DNA of 7,903 nt from Clostridia bacterium (GTDB lineage Bacteria > Bacillota > Clostridia > Christensenellales > Aristaeellaceae), in contig JAFUWR010000367.1 in NCBI GenBank assembly GCA_017471125.1, positions 1-7,903 of the forward strand, read 5' to 3'. Shown here piece after piece: positions 1-6,555 of this stretch. The translations under genes and the position numbers were made by a program. The notes below the pieces were generated by a model. The model was not told the DNA's origin. It saw nothing but the letters and a program-made list of their open reading frames with translations, and ran no database searches. Position 1 is the stretch's first letter; each line of letters begins with the position of its first letter.

Positions 1-205
1 CTTTCTTCCACCATTCACGGCGTTTAACTCTTCGAATCTGACTGTTCCTCTCCCCTCGACGCTCCCCGCTTCCGCGGCTCGTCGCATCTCGGCTCGAGTC
101 CTTTTTTCTCTCTTCTCTGTATCGTTTTCAAGGTTCGCGGTCGCTTCGAGCCCGCAGGCCCTCAGCTCCCTTCAGCACCATCAGTGAGTGTCTCTCGCTG
201 ACAGC
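1..205 (-). other. Probable leader of an rRNA or other stable-RNA operon (continues off the left edge)
   Basis: No credible protein gene lies here. Read on the minus strand, the region starts just after a near-perfect promoter. The first transcribed bases can fold into a hairpin: AGCT and TCAGC (about 206-195) face GCTGA and AGCT (about 174-161). Further on, ACCTTGAAAAC at 134-124 resembles the boxA-type antitermination element (CTTTGAAAAC and variants) that precedes 16S and 23S genes in many Bacillota. The rest is purine-rich on this strand. The combination suggests the untranslated leader of an rRNA operon whose structural RNA lies beyond position 1. I do not see the start of a mature 16S, 23S or 5S sequence, so another stable RNA or a long 5' UTR is possible. 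Confidence 0.45.
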
Positions 206-211
206 TTGATT

Positions 212-240
212 AGTATACCAAATGCCCCACCGTTTGTCAA
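212..240 (-). promoter_or_regulatory. Strong sigma-A-type promoter (TTGACA-17-TATACT) for the leftward transcript
   Basis: On the minus strand a perfect TTGACA (-35, 240-235) is separated by exactly 17 bases from TATACT (-10, 217-212), one base off consensus. Transcription should start near 205 and run leftward out of the window. Its strength and the boxA-like element about 70 bases downstream are typical of rRNA promoters. Confidence 0.75.
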
Positions 241-253
241 CCCATTTTTTGGG

Positions 254-259
254 ATTATA
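254..259 (-). promoter_or_regulatory. Possible upstream tandem promoter -10 (TATAAT)
   Basis: A perfect TATAAT on the minus strand at 259-254 would start transcription near 247, immediately upstream of the -35 of the stronger promoter. The matching -35 region (about 282-277, AATGGA) is poor, so this is a weaker call. Tandem P1/P2 promoters are common in front of bacterial rRNA operons, which is the main reason to list it. Confidence 0.3.
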
Positions 260-284
260 CAAACTCCTAACCAAACTCCATTTT

Positions 285-297
285 ATTGTGTCACAAT
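285..297. repeat. Perfect 13-base palindrome ATTGTG-T-CACAAT
   Basis: ATTGTG (285-290) and CACAAT (292-297) are exact inverted repeats around a single T. The site lies between hepT and the leftward promoters, about 45-57 bases upstream of the predicted start at about 240-247. It could be an operator for the leftward transcription unit. It is too short and too tightly spaced to match the Rex or CRP consensus convincingly. Confidence 0.35.
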
Positions 298-298
298 C

Positions 299-359
299 CC
301 GCAAAAAGTCCGAATATTGGGTTTTGAAACGCGAAAAACGTCCGGGATTATTGGGTTTT
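299..359. repeat. Imperfect direct repeat with 34-base period between hepT and the leftward promoter
   Basis: ATTGGGTTTT occurs at 316-325 and again at 350-359. The bases in front of each copy are also related: GCAAAAAGTCCG at 301-312 and GCGAAAAACGTCCG at 331-344. The repeated unit is about 30 bases and contains A-tracts. Placed upstream of a strong minus-strand promoter, it may be an upstream activating or bending element. It may equally be a trace of local duplication. No transcription terminator is visible after hepT here. Confidence 0.4.
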
Positions 360-361
360 CC

Positions 362-709
362 CTATGCTTCCGCTTCCAGCACCGCCTGGAGCTGCCGCTT
401 GAGGACAGGGATGTCCTCGGTCAGCGTCTGCCACATCAGTGCCGGCTCGGCCCGGTCGTAGTTGTGAGCGAACACGTTCCGCATGGCGCGGATGAGCCGC
501 CACGGCACCTGCACGGTCTCCGCCATCGCCTCCTCGGAGAGCCGGTTCACGAGCTCGCCGATCTGCAATATGCACATGGCGGTGGCATACTGGTAGGGCT
601 TCTGCCGCCGATAAGCGTCGAAGGAATCCCCAAACTGCGCCACCATGTCCAGGATATCGTCGCAATAGGCGATCATCTTTTGCAGGATGACCCGATCAGA
701 CGGCCTCAT
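362..709 (-). CDS. hepT: HepT-family HEPN ribonuclease toxin
   Basis: This 115-residue protein belongs to the HepT-like (DUF86) HEPN family, the toxin half of MntA-HepT modules. Known members cleave RNA through an R-x4-H-x-Y motif. Here the motif is intact as R77, H82 and Y84 (RNVFAHNY). The family residues of the preceding helix (ILQIGELVNRLSEE, about 47-60) are also present. The protein is all-helical in character, with no signal or membrane segment. I chose ATG at 709 because GAGGTGG lies 6 bases upstream and the length fits the family. An in-frame ATG at 760 would extend it inside mntA and has no comparable support. The start overlaps the mntA stop by 14 bases, implying translational coupling. 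In characterised systems the partner MntA adds AMP groups to the motif tyrosine and so blocks the toxin. The intact motif suggests an active toxin, but activity is inferred. Confidence 0.88.
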   Translation of the reverse strand: MRPSDRVILQKMIAYCDDILDMVAQFGDSFDAYRRQKPYQYATAMCILQIGELVNRLSEEAMAETVQVPWRLIRAMRNVFAHNYDRAEPALMWQTLTEDIPVLKRQLQAVLEAEA

Positions 710-992
710 ACAGCACCACCTCATCCTTCCTGATGCGGTCCAGAAAATCCCGGTCCTCAATGCCGTCGGTCACCACGTCCACGTGGCAGCCGAACAGGTC
801 CTCCAATTCCAGCACGAAGCCCATGTACTCGAACAGGCCCCGCATCTTCCCCTTGTTGATGACAAAATCCAGGTCGCTGTCGTCGTCGGCCTCGCCCCGG
901 GCGTAGGAGCCGAACAGCCCCAGGCGGCGGACGCCGTATTTCCGCGCCACGGGCACAGACCGCTCCCGGATCTCCTCGATGGAATAGCACAT
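696..992 (-). CDS. mntA: MntA-type minimal nucleotidyltransferase antitoxin
   Basis: This 98-residue protein is a minimal nucleotidyltransferase (MNT, DNA polymerase beta fold). The family signature G-S-x10-D-x-D is complete: G28-S29, D40 and D42. A third acidic residue, D72 (HVDVV), fits the usual metal-binding triad. In characterised MntA-HepT pairs this enzyme transfers AMP from ATP to the active-site tyrosine of HepT and neutralises it. The start at 992 follows GGAGG (1004-1000) by 7 bases, and a promoter sits directly upstream. mntA is first in the two-gene operon, so antitoxin would be made before toxin. Nothing looks truncated. A stand-alone MNT with another target is possible, but the overlapping hepT makes the toxin-antitoxin reading by far the most likely. 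Confidence 0.9.
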   Translation of the reverse strand: MCYSIEEIRERSVPVARKYGVRRLGLFGSYARGEADDDSDLDFVINKGKMRGLFEYMGFVLELEDLFGCHVDVVTDGIEDRDFLDRIRKDEVVLYEAV

Positions 993-1015
993 AGGCCCGC
1001 CTCCCTCCTATCGGC

Positions 1016-1044
1016 ATTATAGCATGTCCGGCGCGGTCACACAA
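1016..1044 (-). promoter_or_regulatory. mntA-hepT promoter, extended -10
   Basis: On the minus strand TATAAT (1021-1016) is preceded by TGC, giving an extended -10. A weak -35, TTGTGT (1044-1039), stands 17 bases upstream. The predicted start near 1009 lies almost at the ribosome binding site, so the leader would be very short (about 17 bases). Confidence 0.65.
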
Positions 1045-1058
1045 GCGCCGCGGGCGCT
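1044..1058. repeat. Inverted repeat AGCGCC-GCG-GGCGCT between divergent promoters
   Basis: A perfect 6-base inverted repeat with a 3-base centre lies between the -35 regions of the mntA promoter (edge at 1044) and the malQ-glgP promoter (edge at 1074). With no T-run beside it, it is not a terminator. It could be an operator, perhaps for autoregulation by the MntA-HepT complex, but nothing in the sequence proves this. Confidence 0.3.
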
Positions 1059-1073
1059 CAACTAAAAATAAAC

Positions 1074-1102
1074 TTGTTAATCCGCCCGATACCTACTATA
1101 AT
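1074..1102 (+). promoter_or_regulatory. malQ-glgP promoter (TTGTTA-17-TATAAT)
   Basis: TTGTTA (1074-1079) and a perfect TATAAT (1097-1102) are separated by 17 bases. Transcription should start near 1109, giving a leader of about 26 bases. The ribosome binding site AGGAGAGG (1121-1128) lies 6 bases before the ATG at 1135. Confidence 0.75.
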
Positions 1103-1134
1103 ATAGGCATACCTTTGACGAGGAGAGGATACCC

Positions 1135-4100
1135 ATGAGAGACAGCGGCGTATTGCTGCACATCACGTCCCTGCCCTCCCGCGGCGGCATCGGCACGCTG
1201 GGGCAGGCGGCCTATGACTTCATCGACTTCGTGGCGGACTCGGGCATGACGATCTGGCAGATGCTGCCCATCGGCCCGACGGGCTACGCGGAATCCCCCT
1301 ACCAGAGCGCCTCCACCTTCGCGGGCAACCCGCTGATGATCGACCTGGACCTGCTGGAGGCGGAGGGCATCCTGCCCGCGGGCAGCTATGAGCCGCTGGA
1401 GTGGGCGGAGAAGGTGGACTTCGAGGCGGTGAAGGCCCAGAAATCGGAATTATTGCAGAAGGCCTTCGACACCTCCTTTGAGAACATGAAGGACGAGCTC
1501 GCCGCCTTCGAGGCGGAGCATCCCTGGGCCCGGGGCTACGCGCTGTTCCGCGCCGTCAAGGCCCACTTCGGCGAGGTGTCCTGGATGGCCTGGCCGGACG
1601 AGGACATCCGCCTGCGCAAGCCCGAGGCCGTGGCGAAGTACGCGGCCCTGCTCGCCGACCGGGTGGACTACTACCTGTTCGAGCAGGTGCTGTTCTTCCG
1701 CCAGTGGGCGCGGCTGCACGACTACGCCCGGGAGAAGGGCATCCGGCTGATGGGCGACATGCCGATCTACGTGGCGGAGGATTCCGCGGACGTATGGCTG
1801 GACCCCGAGCTGTTCGAGCTGGACGAGGACTGCCGTCCCATCCGCATCGCGGGCGTGCCGCCGGATTACTTCCAGGCGGACGGCCAGCGCTGGGGCAACC
1901 CCCTGTACGACTGGAAGAAGCACCAGGAGACCAAGTACGCCTGGTGGATCCGGCGCCTCGGCGCGCTGGGCAGCATGTTCGACATCCTGCGCATCGACCA
2001 CTTCATCGGCTTCGCCAACTACTACGCCATCCCGTCCACCGAGCCCACCGCTCGCGTGGGCAAGTACGAGCTGGGCCCCGGCCGCAAGCTGTTCACCCGG
2101 GTCCAAAAGGCCCTGCCGGACCTGACCATTGTGGCGGAGGACCTGGGCGTGGTCAGCAAGCGGGTGAAGAAGCTGCTCGCCGCCTGCGGCTATCCGGGCA
2201 TGAAGGTGCTGCAATTCGCCTTCGACAGCGACGAGAACCCCGATCTGCCCAAAAACCACGTGGAGAACTGCGTGGTCTACACCGGCACCCACGACAACAA
2301 CACCACCGCCGGCTGGTGGGCCGCGGCCTCCGACGAGACCAAGGCCCGCGCCCGCAAGGTGCTGGGCATGCCCGAAGCGTCCGAGGATGTGCTGCCCTAC
2401 ATCATCCGCGCGGCGTTCCTGTCCCCGGCGAACACGGCCATCGTGCCCATGCAGGACTGGCTGGACCTGGGCGCGGAGGCCCGCATGAACTTCCCCGGCA
2501 CCGTGGGCGGCAACTGGGACTGGCGCATGCCCGACGTGGACTATTCCGCCATCGCGCCCCGCATCCGCCACATGAACCGGCTGGGCTTCCGCGGCACGCT
2601 GACCCACGCCACCGCCGAGGCACTGGTGGCCCGGGCCAATGACATCGCCCTGTGCGACTACCACACCACCCTGTCCAACGCCGACCCGGCCATGCTGCAC
2701 GACGCCATCGCCAAGGCGGCCATGCTGGACATCGCGCCCCAGTGGACCGACGACTACCACGACCACCTGAGCCGCCGCCACGCCGCCTATCTGTCCGCCG
2801 AGTACCTGGTGGGCCGCGCGGTGTACAACAACCTGTACAACATGGGCGTGCTGGAGGAGGTCCGGGCGCTGCTGGCCAAGAAGGGCGTCGACCTGGCCGA
2901 CCTGGAGGACATCGAGGACGCCGCCCTGGGCAACGGCGGGCTGGGCCGGCTGGCCGCCTGCTTCCTGGACAGCGCCGCCACCATGGACGTGCCGCTGGAC
3001 GGCTACGGCCTGCGCTACCGCTACGGCCTGTTCAAGCAGAGCTTCGACGAGGACGGCGCCCAGTGCGAGGCCCCCGACGACTGGACGGTCTTCGGCGACC
3101 CCTGGAGCGTGCGCCGGGACGACCTGGCCCAGCCGGTGTTCATGAAGGACCTGGCGGTGTGGGCGGTGCCCTACGACATGCCCATCATCGGCTACAACCG
3201 CGCCTCCATCGGCACCCTGCGCCTGTGGCAGACCGAGAGCATGAACGAGTTCGACTTCGAGCAGTTCAATAACCAGGACTACGCCGCCGCCTGCCGGGAC
3301 AAGAACGTGGCCGAGGACATCACCAAGGTGCTCTACCCCAACGACACGATGAAGGCCGGCAAGCTGCTGCGCCTGCGGCAGCAGTACGTGCTGGTGAGCG
3401 CGTCGCTCCAGGACATGCTGGACAGCTTCCTGGACCGCTTCGGCGAGGACTACCCGCGGTTCGCGGAGCAGCACGCCATACAGCTCAACGACACCCATCC
3501 CACCATGGCCATCCCCGAGCTGATCCGGCTGCTGATGAACGAAGGCCTGGAATTCGACGCGGCCTTCGACATCGCCCGCAAGACCTTCCGCTACACCAAC
3601 CACACCGTCATGCGCGAGGCGCTGGAGTGCTGGGACCTCAAGCTGATGAACGAGCTGTCGCCGGAGCTGGTGAAGGTCATCAAGCTCATCCAGTCGAAGC
3701 TCAGGCGGGAGCTCAAGAAGGCCAAGGTGGAAAGCCCCGAGTCCATGTACATCATCGACGATAACAAGCGCGTCCACATGGCGAACCTGGCGGTCTACGG
3801 CTCGAGCTTCACCAACGGCGTGGCGGCCATCCACAGCCAAATTTTGAAGGACGACGTGTTCCGCGAGTGGTACGCCCTGTACCCGGAGCGCTTCAACAAC
3901 AAGACCAACGGCATCACCCAGCGCCGCTGGCTGGGCCTGTGCGACCCGGAGCTGACCGCGCTGCTGGCCGAGGCCCTGGGCGGCGACGGCTTCCTGACCG
4001 ACCTGTATGAATTGGAGGGCCTGCGCCCGAAGATCGACGACGCCCTGGCAGAGAGGTTCATCGAGGTCAAGGGCGAGAAGAAGCGCCAGTTGGCCGCGCT

Positions 4101-4965
4101 CATCGCGGACCGGGAGGGCGTGGAGATCCCCGAGCACTTCGTGTTCGACGTGCAGGTCAAGCGCCTCCACGAGTACAAGCGCCAGCTCATGAACGCGCTG
4201 TCCATACTGGACATCTACTACCGCATGAAGGACGGCGAGCTTCAAGACCTGCCGCCGGTGGCGTTCATCTTCGGCGCGAAGTCCGCGCCGGGCTATCGCC
4301 GAGCCAAGGCGGTCATCCGCTTCATCAACCACATCGCCAAGCTGGTCAACGCCGACCCCGACATGGCCGATAGGATGCGCGTGGTGTTCGTGCAGAACTA
4401 CAACTGCTCCTACGCCGAGCACATCATCCCCGCCGCGGACATCTCCGAGCAGATCAGCCCCGCGGGCACCGAGGCCAGCGGCACCGGCAACATGAAGCTG
4501 ATGCTCAACGGCGCGGTGACCCTGGGCACCTACGACGGCGCGAACATCGAGATCTTCCACGAAGCCGGCATCGAAAACGACTTCGTTTTCGGCGCGAAGG
4601 TGGACGAGCTGAACGCCATCAAGGCCGACTACGACCCGGTGGCCATCTACGACGCCGACCCGCGGCTCAAGCGCGCGGTGGACGCCCTGGGCGACGGCAC
4701 CTTCGAGCCCGCCGACGCCCCCATGGAGGAGGGCCAGCTGGTCGAGCTCAAGAAGGCGCTCCTCGAGGGCGCGAGCTGGCACCAGCCCGACCACTACTTC
4801 CTCCTCAAGGACTACGCCTCCTATATGGAGGCCAAGCTCACCGCCCTCCGCGCCACCAAGGACGAGACCGCCTTCGCCAGGATGTGCCTCCATAACAGCG
4901 CCGGCGCGGGCAAGTTCTCCTCCGACCGCACCATCGCGGAATACTGGAACGAGCTCTGGGGCTGA
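1135..4965 (+). CDS. malQ-glgP: Fused 4-alpha-glucanotransferase (GH77) and alpha-glucan phosphorylase (GT35)
   Basis: One uninterrupted 1276-residue reading frame contains two complete enzymes. Residues 1 to about 485 are an amylomaltase: HITSLPS and GPTGYAESPYQS near the start, GVPPDYF before the catalytic core, nucleophile D288 (RIDHF), acid/base E335 (AEDLG) and third catalytic acid D387 (GTHDNNT). Residues from about 505 to 1276 are a maltodextrin/glycogen phosphorylase: YLSAEYLVGR (552-561), LGNGGLGRLAACFLDS, APDDW, QLNDTHP, KRLHEYKR and EASGTGNMK with the pyridoxal-phosphate lysine K1121. About 20 residues join them, with no start codon preceded by a ribosome binding site. The first activity rearranges and lengthens maltodextrins; the second releases glucose 1-phosphate from their non-reducing ends. 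Both are cytoplasmic, and no signal peptide is seen. The phosphorylase part (about 770 residues) is slightly shorter than E. coli MalP, with a shortened loop around residues 655-690. A strong promoter precedes the gene and a terminator follows it. Confidence 0.95.
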   Translation: MRDSGVLLHITSLPSRGGIGTLGQAAYDFIDFVADSGMTIWQMLPIGPTGYAESPYQSASTFAGNPLMIDLDLLEAEGILPAGSYEPLEWAEKVDFEAVKAQKSELLQKAFDTSFENMKDELAAFEAEHPWARGYALFRAVKAHFGEVSWMAWPDEDIRLRKPEAVAKYAALLADRVDYYLFEQVLFFRQWARLHDYAREKGIRLMGDMPIYVAEDSADVWLDPELFELDEDCRPIRIAGVPPDYFQADGQRWGNPLYDWKKHQETKYAWWIRRLGALGSMFDILRIDHFIGFANYYAIPSTEPTARVGKYELGPGRKLFTRVQKALPDLTIVAEDLGVVSKRVKKLLAACGYPGMKVLQFAFDSDENPDLPKNHVENCVVYTGTHDNNTTAGWWAAASDETKARARKVLGMPEASEDVLPYIIRAAFLSPANTAIVPMQDWLDLGAEARMNFPGTVGGNWDWRMPDVDYSAIAPRIRHMNRLGFRGTLTHATAEALVARANDIALCDYHTTLSNADPAMLHDAIAKAAMLDIAPQWTDDYHDHLSRRHAAYLSAEYLVGRAVYNNLYNMGVLEEVRALLAKKGVDLADLEDIEDAALGNGGLGRLAACFLDSAATMDVPLDGYGLRYRYGLFKQSFDEDGAQCEAPDDWTVFGDPWSVRRDDLAQPVFMKDLAVWAVPYDMPIIGYNRASIGTLRLWQTESMNEFDFEQFNNQDYAAACRDKNVAEDITKVLYPNDTMKAGKLLRLRQQYVLVSASLQDMLDSFLDRFGEDYPRFAEQHAIQLNDTHPTMAIPELIRLLMNEGLEFDAAFDIARKTFRYTNHTVMREALECWDLKLMNELSPELVKVIKLIQSKLRRELKKAKVESPESMYIIDDNKRVHMANLAVYGSSFTNGVAAIHSQILKDDVFREWYALYPERFNNKTNGITQRRWLGLCDPELTALLAEALGGDGFLTDLYELEGLRPKIDDALAERFIEVKGEKKRQLAALIADREGVEIPEHFVFDVQVKRLHEYKRQLMNALSILDIYYRMKDGELQDLPPVAFIFGAKSAPGYRRAKAVIRFINHIAKLVNADPDMADRMRVVFVQNYNCSYAEHIIPAADISEQISPAGTEASGTGNMKLMLNGAVTLGTYDGANIEIFHEAGIENDFVFGAKVDELNAIKADYDPVAIYDADPRLKRAVDALGDGTFEPADAPMEEGQLVELKKALLEGASWHQPDHYFLLKDYASYMEAKLTALRATKDETAFARMCLHNSAGAGKFSSDRTIAEYWNELWG

Positions 4966-4970
4966 TCCCC

Positions 4971-5022
4971 AAAAACGACCCGCGGCCGACCGGCGAATGC
5001 CGGTCGGCCGCGTTCGGTTTTT
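4971..5022. terminator. Bidirectional intrinsic terminator between convergent genes
   Basis: A perfect 14-base-pair GC-rich stem (4981-4994 with 4999-5012) closes on the four-base loop GAAT. On the plus strand it is followed by TTTTT (5018-5022). On the minus strand it is followed by the complement of AAAAA (4971-4975). It therefore serves the fusion gene from the left and the ABC operon from the right. The stem begins 12 bases beyond the ATPase stop codon and 15 bases beyond the phosphorylase stop codon. Confidence 0.92.
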
Positions 5023-5024
5023 CC

Positions 5025-5765
5025 TCAAAGTATCTTCCCCAAAAACTCCCGCAGCCGCGGGTTTTTCGGGTGGTCGAAGATCTCGGCGGGCGTGCCCTGC
5101 TCGATGATCTTGCCGCCGTCCATGAACACGACGCGGTCGCCGACCTCGCGGGCGAAGCCCATCTCATGGGTGACGACGACCATGGTCATGCCCTCGCGGG
5201 CGAGCTGCTTCATAACATCCAGCACCTCGCCGACCATCTCGGGGTCGAGGGCGGAGGTGGGCTCGTCAAACAGCATCACGTCGGGTTCCATGCACAGCGC
5301 GCGCACGATGGCGATGCGTTGCTTCTGCCCGCCGGAGAGCTGGTTGGGGTAGGCGTCGGCGCGGTCGGCGAGGCCCACGCGCTCGAGGAGCTGCTTGGCC
5401 TGGGCCTCGGCGGCCTCGGGCGTCTTGAGCTTCAACTTGATGGGGGCCACGGTCATGTTCCGCAGCACGGTCATGTTGGGGAACAGGTTGAAGTGCTGGA
5501 ACACCATGCCCATCTTCTGCCGGTGCTTGTTGATGTTGACCTTGGGGTCTGTGATGTCCACGCCCTCGAAGGTGATGGTGCCCGCGGAGGGCAGCTCCAG
5601 CAGATTGAGGCAGCGCAGGAAGGTGGACTTGCCCGAGCCGGACGGCCCGATGACCACCACCACCTCGCCCTTGCGGATCTCGGCGGACACACCGTTCAAT
5701 GCGTGTATCTTTTCGCCGAAGTGCTTTTCCAGGTCCTGCACGCGGATCAGAGCGTCAGTGGTCAC
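5025..5765 (-). CDS. glnQ: Polar amino-acid ABC transporter, ATP-binding subunit (GlnQ/HisP type)
   Basis: This 246-residue cytoplasmic ATPase drives amino-acid import with the upstream permease. All nucleotide-binding motifs are intact: Walker A GPSGSGKST (40-48), Q-loop Q90 (VFQHFNLFP), signature LSGGQ (143-147), Walker B VMLFDE (163-168) with catalytic E168, D-loop SALD, and switch H200 (THEMGF). The motif spelling and length are those of the polar amino-acid family; glnQ is used in that family sense, as the substrate is unknown. The start codon is GTG at 5765, read within GTGACCACTGA, which also contains the permease stop, so the two genes overlap by 11 bases. AAAGGAGG lies 10 bases upstream. 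It is the last gene of the operon and ends 3 bases from the terminator T-run. The signature is followed by IAIVRAL where IAIARAL is more usual, a mild variation. Confidence 0.95.
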   Translation of the reverse strand: MTTDALIRVQDLEKHFGEKIHALNGVSAEIRKGEVVVVIGPSGSGKSTFLRCLNLLELPSAGTITFEGVDITDPKVNINKHRQKMGMVFQHFNLFPNMTVLRNMTVAPIKLKLKTPEAAEAQAKQLLERVGLADRADAYPNQLSGGQKQRIAIVRALCMEPDVMLFDEPTSALDPEMVGEVLDVMKQLAREGMTMVVVTHEMGFAREVGDRVVFMDGGKIIEQGTPAEIFDHPKNPRLREFLGKIL

Positions 5766-6483
5766 TGCTCCTCAGCCTCCTTTCCACCCTGCCGACGACG
5801 GAGGTCAAGAACATCACCAGCGCCAGGTATATCAGCGCCACCGCGATCAGCGGCATGAAGTAGGAGTAGGTCTGGCCCGCGATGGTGTTGCCGCCGTAGG
5901 TCAGGTCGCGCACGGCGGCATAGCCGGCGACGGAGGTCTCCTTCAACAGGGCGATGAACTCGTTCATCAGGCTCGGCAGCACGTTCTTGACCACCTGGGG
6001 CAGCACCACGTACCACATGGTCTGCAAATAGTTGAACCCCAGGCTGCGCCCGGCCTCGAACTGGCCGTTGTCGATGGACATGATGCCGCCGCGGATGATC
6101 TCGGCCACATACGCGCCGGAATTGAGGCCGAAGGCCAGCGACGCCAGCGCCACGCCGTTGTCGGACCAGGCGAAGATGACCAGGCAGATGATCATCAGCT
6201 GCACCACCACCGGCGTGCCGCGCAGCACGGTGATGTACACCTTGCACAGCCCGTTGAAGAACGCCAGGACCTTCCGGCCGAAGGTGGGCCGCGCCTGGTC
6301 GGCGGTCTTGTCGTAGGTGGAGCGCACGCCCGCGATGATGACGCCGATGAACACGCCCAGCAAGAGCGAGAAGAACGTGATCAACAGCGTGTTCCCAAGG
6401 CCCGTGGTGATGAACTTCCAGCGACTGCGCTGTATGAAGTTCAGATCGAACTGGGCTTTCAAGTTTTCCCACCAGGTTTGCAT
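5755..6483 (-). CDS. Polar amino-acid ABC transporter, permease subunit (HisM/GlnP type)
   Basis: This 242-residue integral membrane protein forms the translocation channel, probably as a homodimer since no second permease gene is present. Hydrophobic segments appear near residues 26-52, 92-106, 110-130, 157-180 and 208-232. The family motif RGTPVVVQL (88-96) is present. So is the EAA loop that docks on the ATPase (E143-A144-G145-R146-S147-L148-G149). Between the first and second segments is a cytoplasmic stretch of about 25 residues (55-80), longer than in short GlnP proteins. The ATG at 6483 has only a modest ribosome binding site (AAAGGG, 7 bases away), much weaker than that of the binding-protein gene. 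This suits a subunit needed in lower amounts. It is the middle gene of the operon. Confidence 0.93.
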   Translation of the reverse strand: MQTWWENLKAQFDLNFIQRSRWKFITTGLGNTLLITFFSLLLGVFIGVIIAGVRSTYDKTADQARPTFGRKVLAFFNGLCKVYITVLRGTPVVVQLMIICLVIFAWSDNGVALASLAFGLNSGAYVAEIIRGGIMSIDNGQFEAGRSLGFNYLQTMWYVVLPQVVKNVLPSLMNEFIALLKETSVAGYAAVRDLTYGGNTIAGQTYSYFMPLIAVALIYLALVMFLTSVVGRVERRLRSSDH

Positions 6484-6504
6484 GTCAACACCCTTTCTAT
6501 GACG

Positions 6505-6537
6505 GAAACAGGGGGCGGAGAGACCGCTCCCTGTTTC
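6505..6537 (-). promoter_or_regulatory. Stem-loop between binding-protein and permease genes
   Basis: GAAACAGGG and GCGG (6505-6518) pair with CCGC and CCCTGTTTC (6524-6537), with one internal mismatch and a five-base loop. There is no T-run on the minus strand, so it is not a standard terminator. Hairpins at this place in binding-protein operons often protect the upstream message from 3' decay or cause partial transcript termination. Either would give more binding protein than permease. Confidence 0.65.
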
Positions 6538-6555
6538 ACGTTCCCGTCAGTCAGA

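Noticed and set aside
117..130. CcpA cre site in the TGAAAACGATACAG stretch (minus strand)
   Set aside because: Only the left half matches the cre consensus. The right half fails, and the boxA-like reading fits the promoter context better.
1..205. T-box riboswitch, suggested by AGAGA and GATGGTGC in the leftward leader
   Set aside because: The diagnostic TGGNACC antiterminator bulge and a following terminator are not present in the visible leader, and the spacing is wrong.
188..733. Plus-strand open frames over the left intergenic region and hepT
   Set aside because: They lack ribosome binding sites, cross the minus-strand promoter and hepT, and their translations resemble no protein family.
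710..760. Upstream start (ATG at 760) for HepT
   Set aside because: It lies deep inside mntA, adds residues unlike the family, and ATG at 709 has a clear GAGGTGG site and gives the usual family length.
1450..5028. A 1192-codon open frame on the minus strand across the MalQ-GlgP gene
   Set aside because: It is antisense to a protein with complete catalytic motifs. Its translation is a low-complexity run of V, G, H, L, A and Q typical of the complement of GC-rich codons. It has no family motif and no promoter or ribosome binding site.
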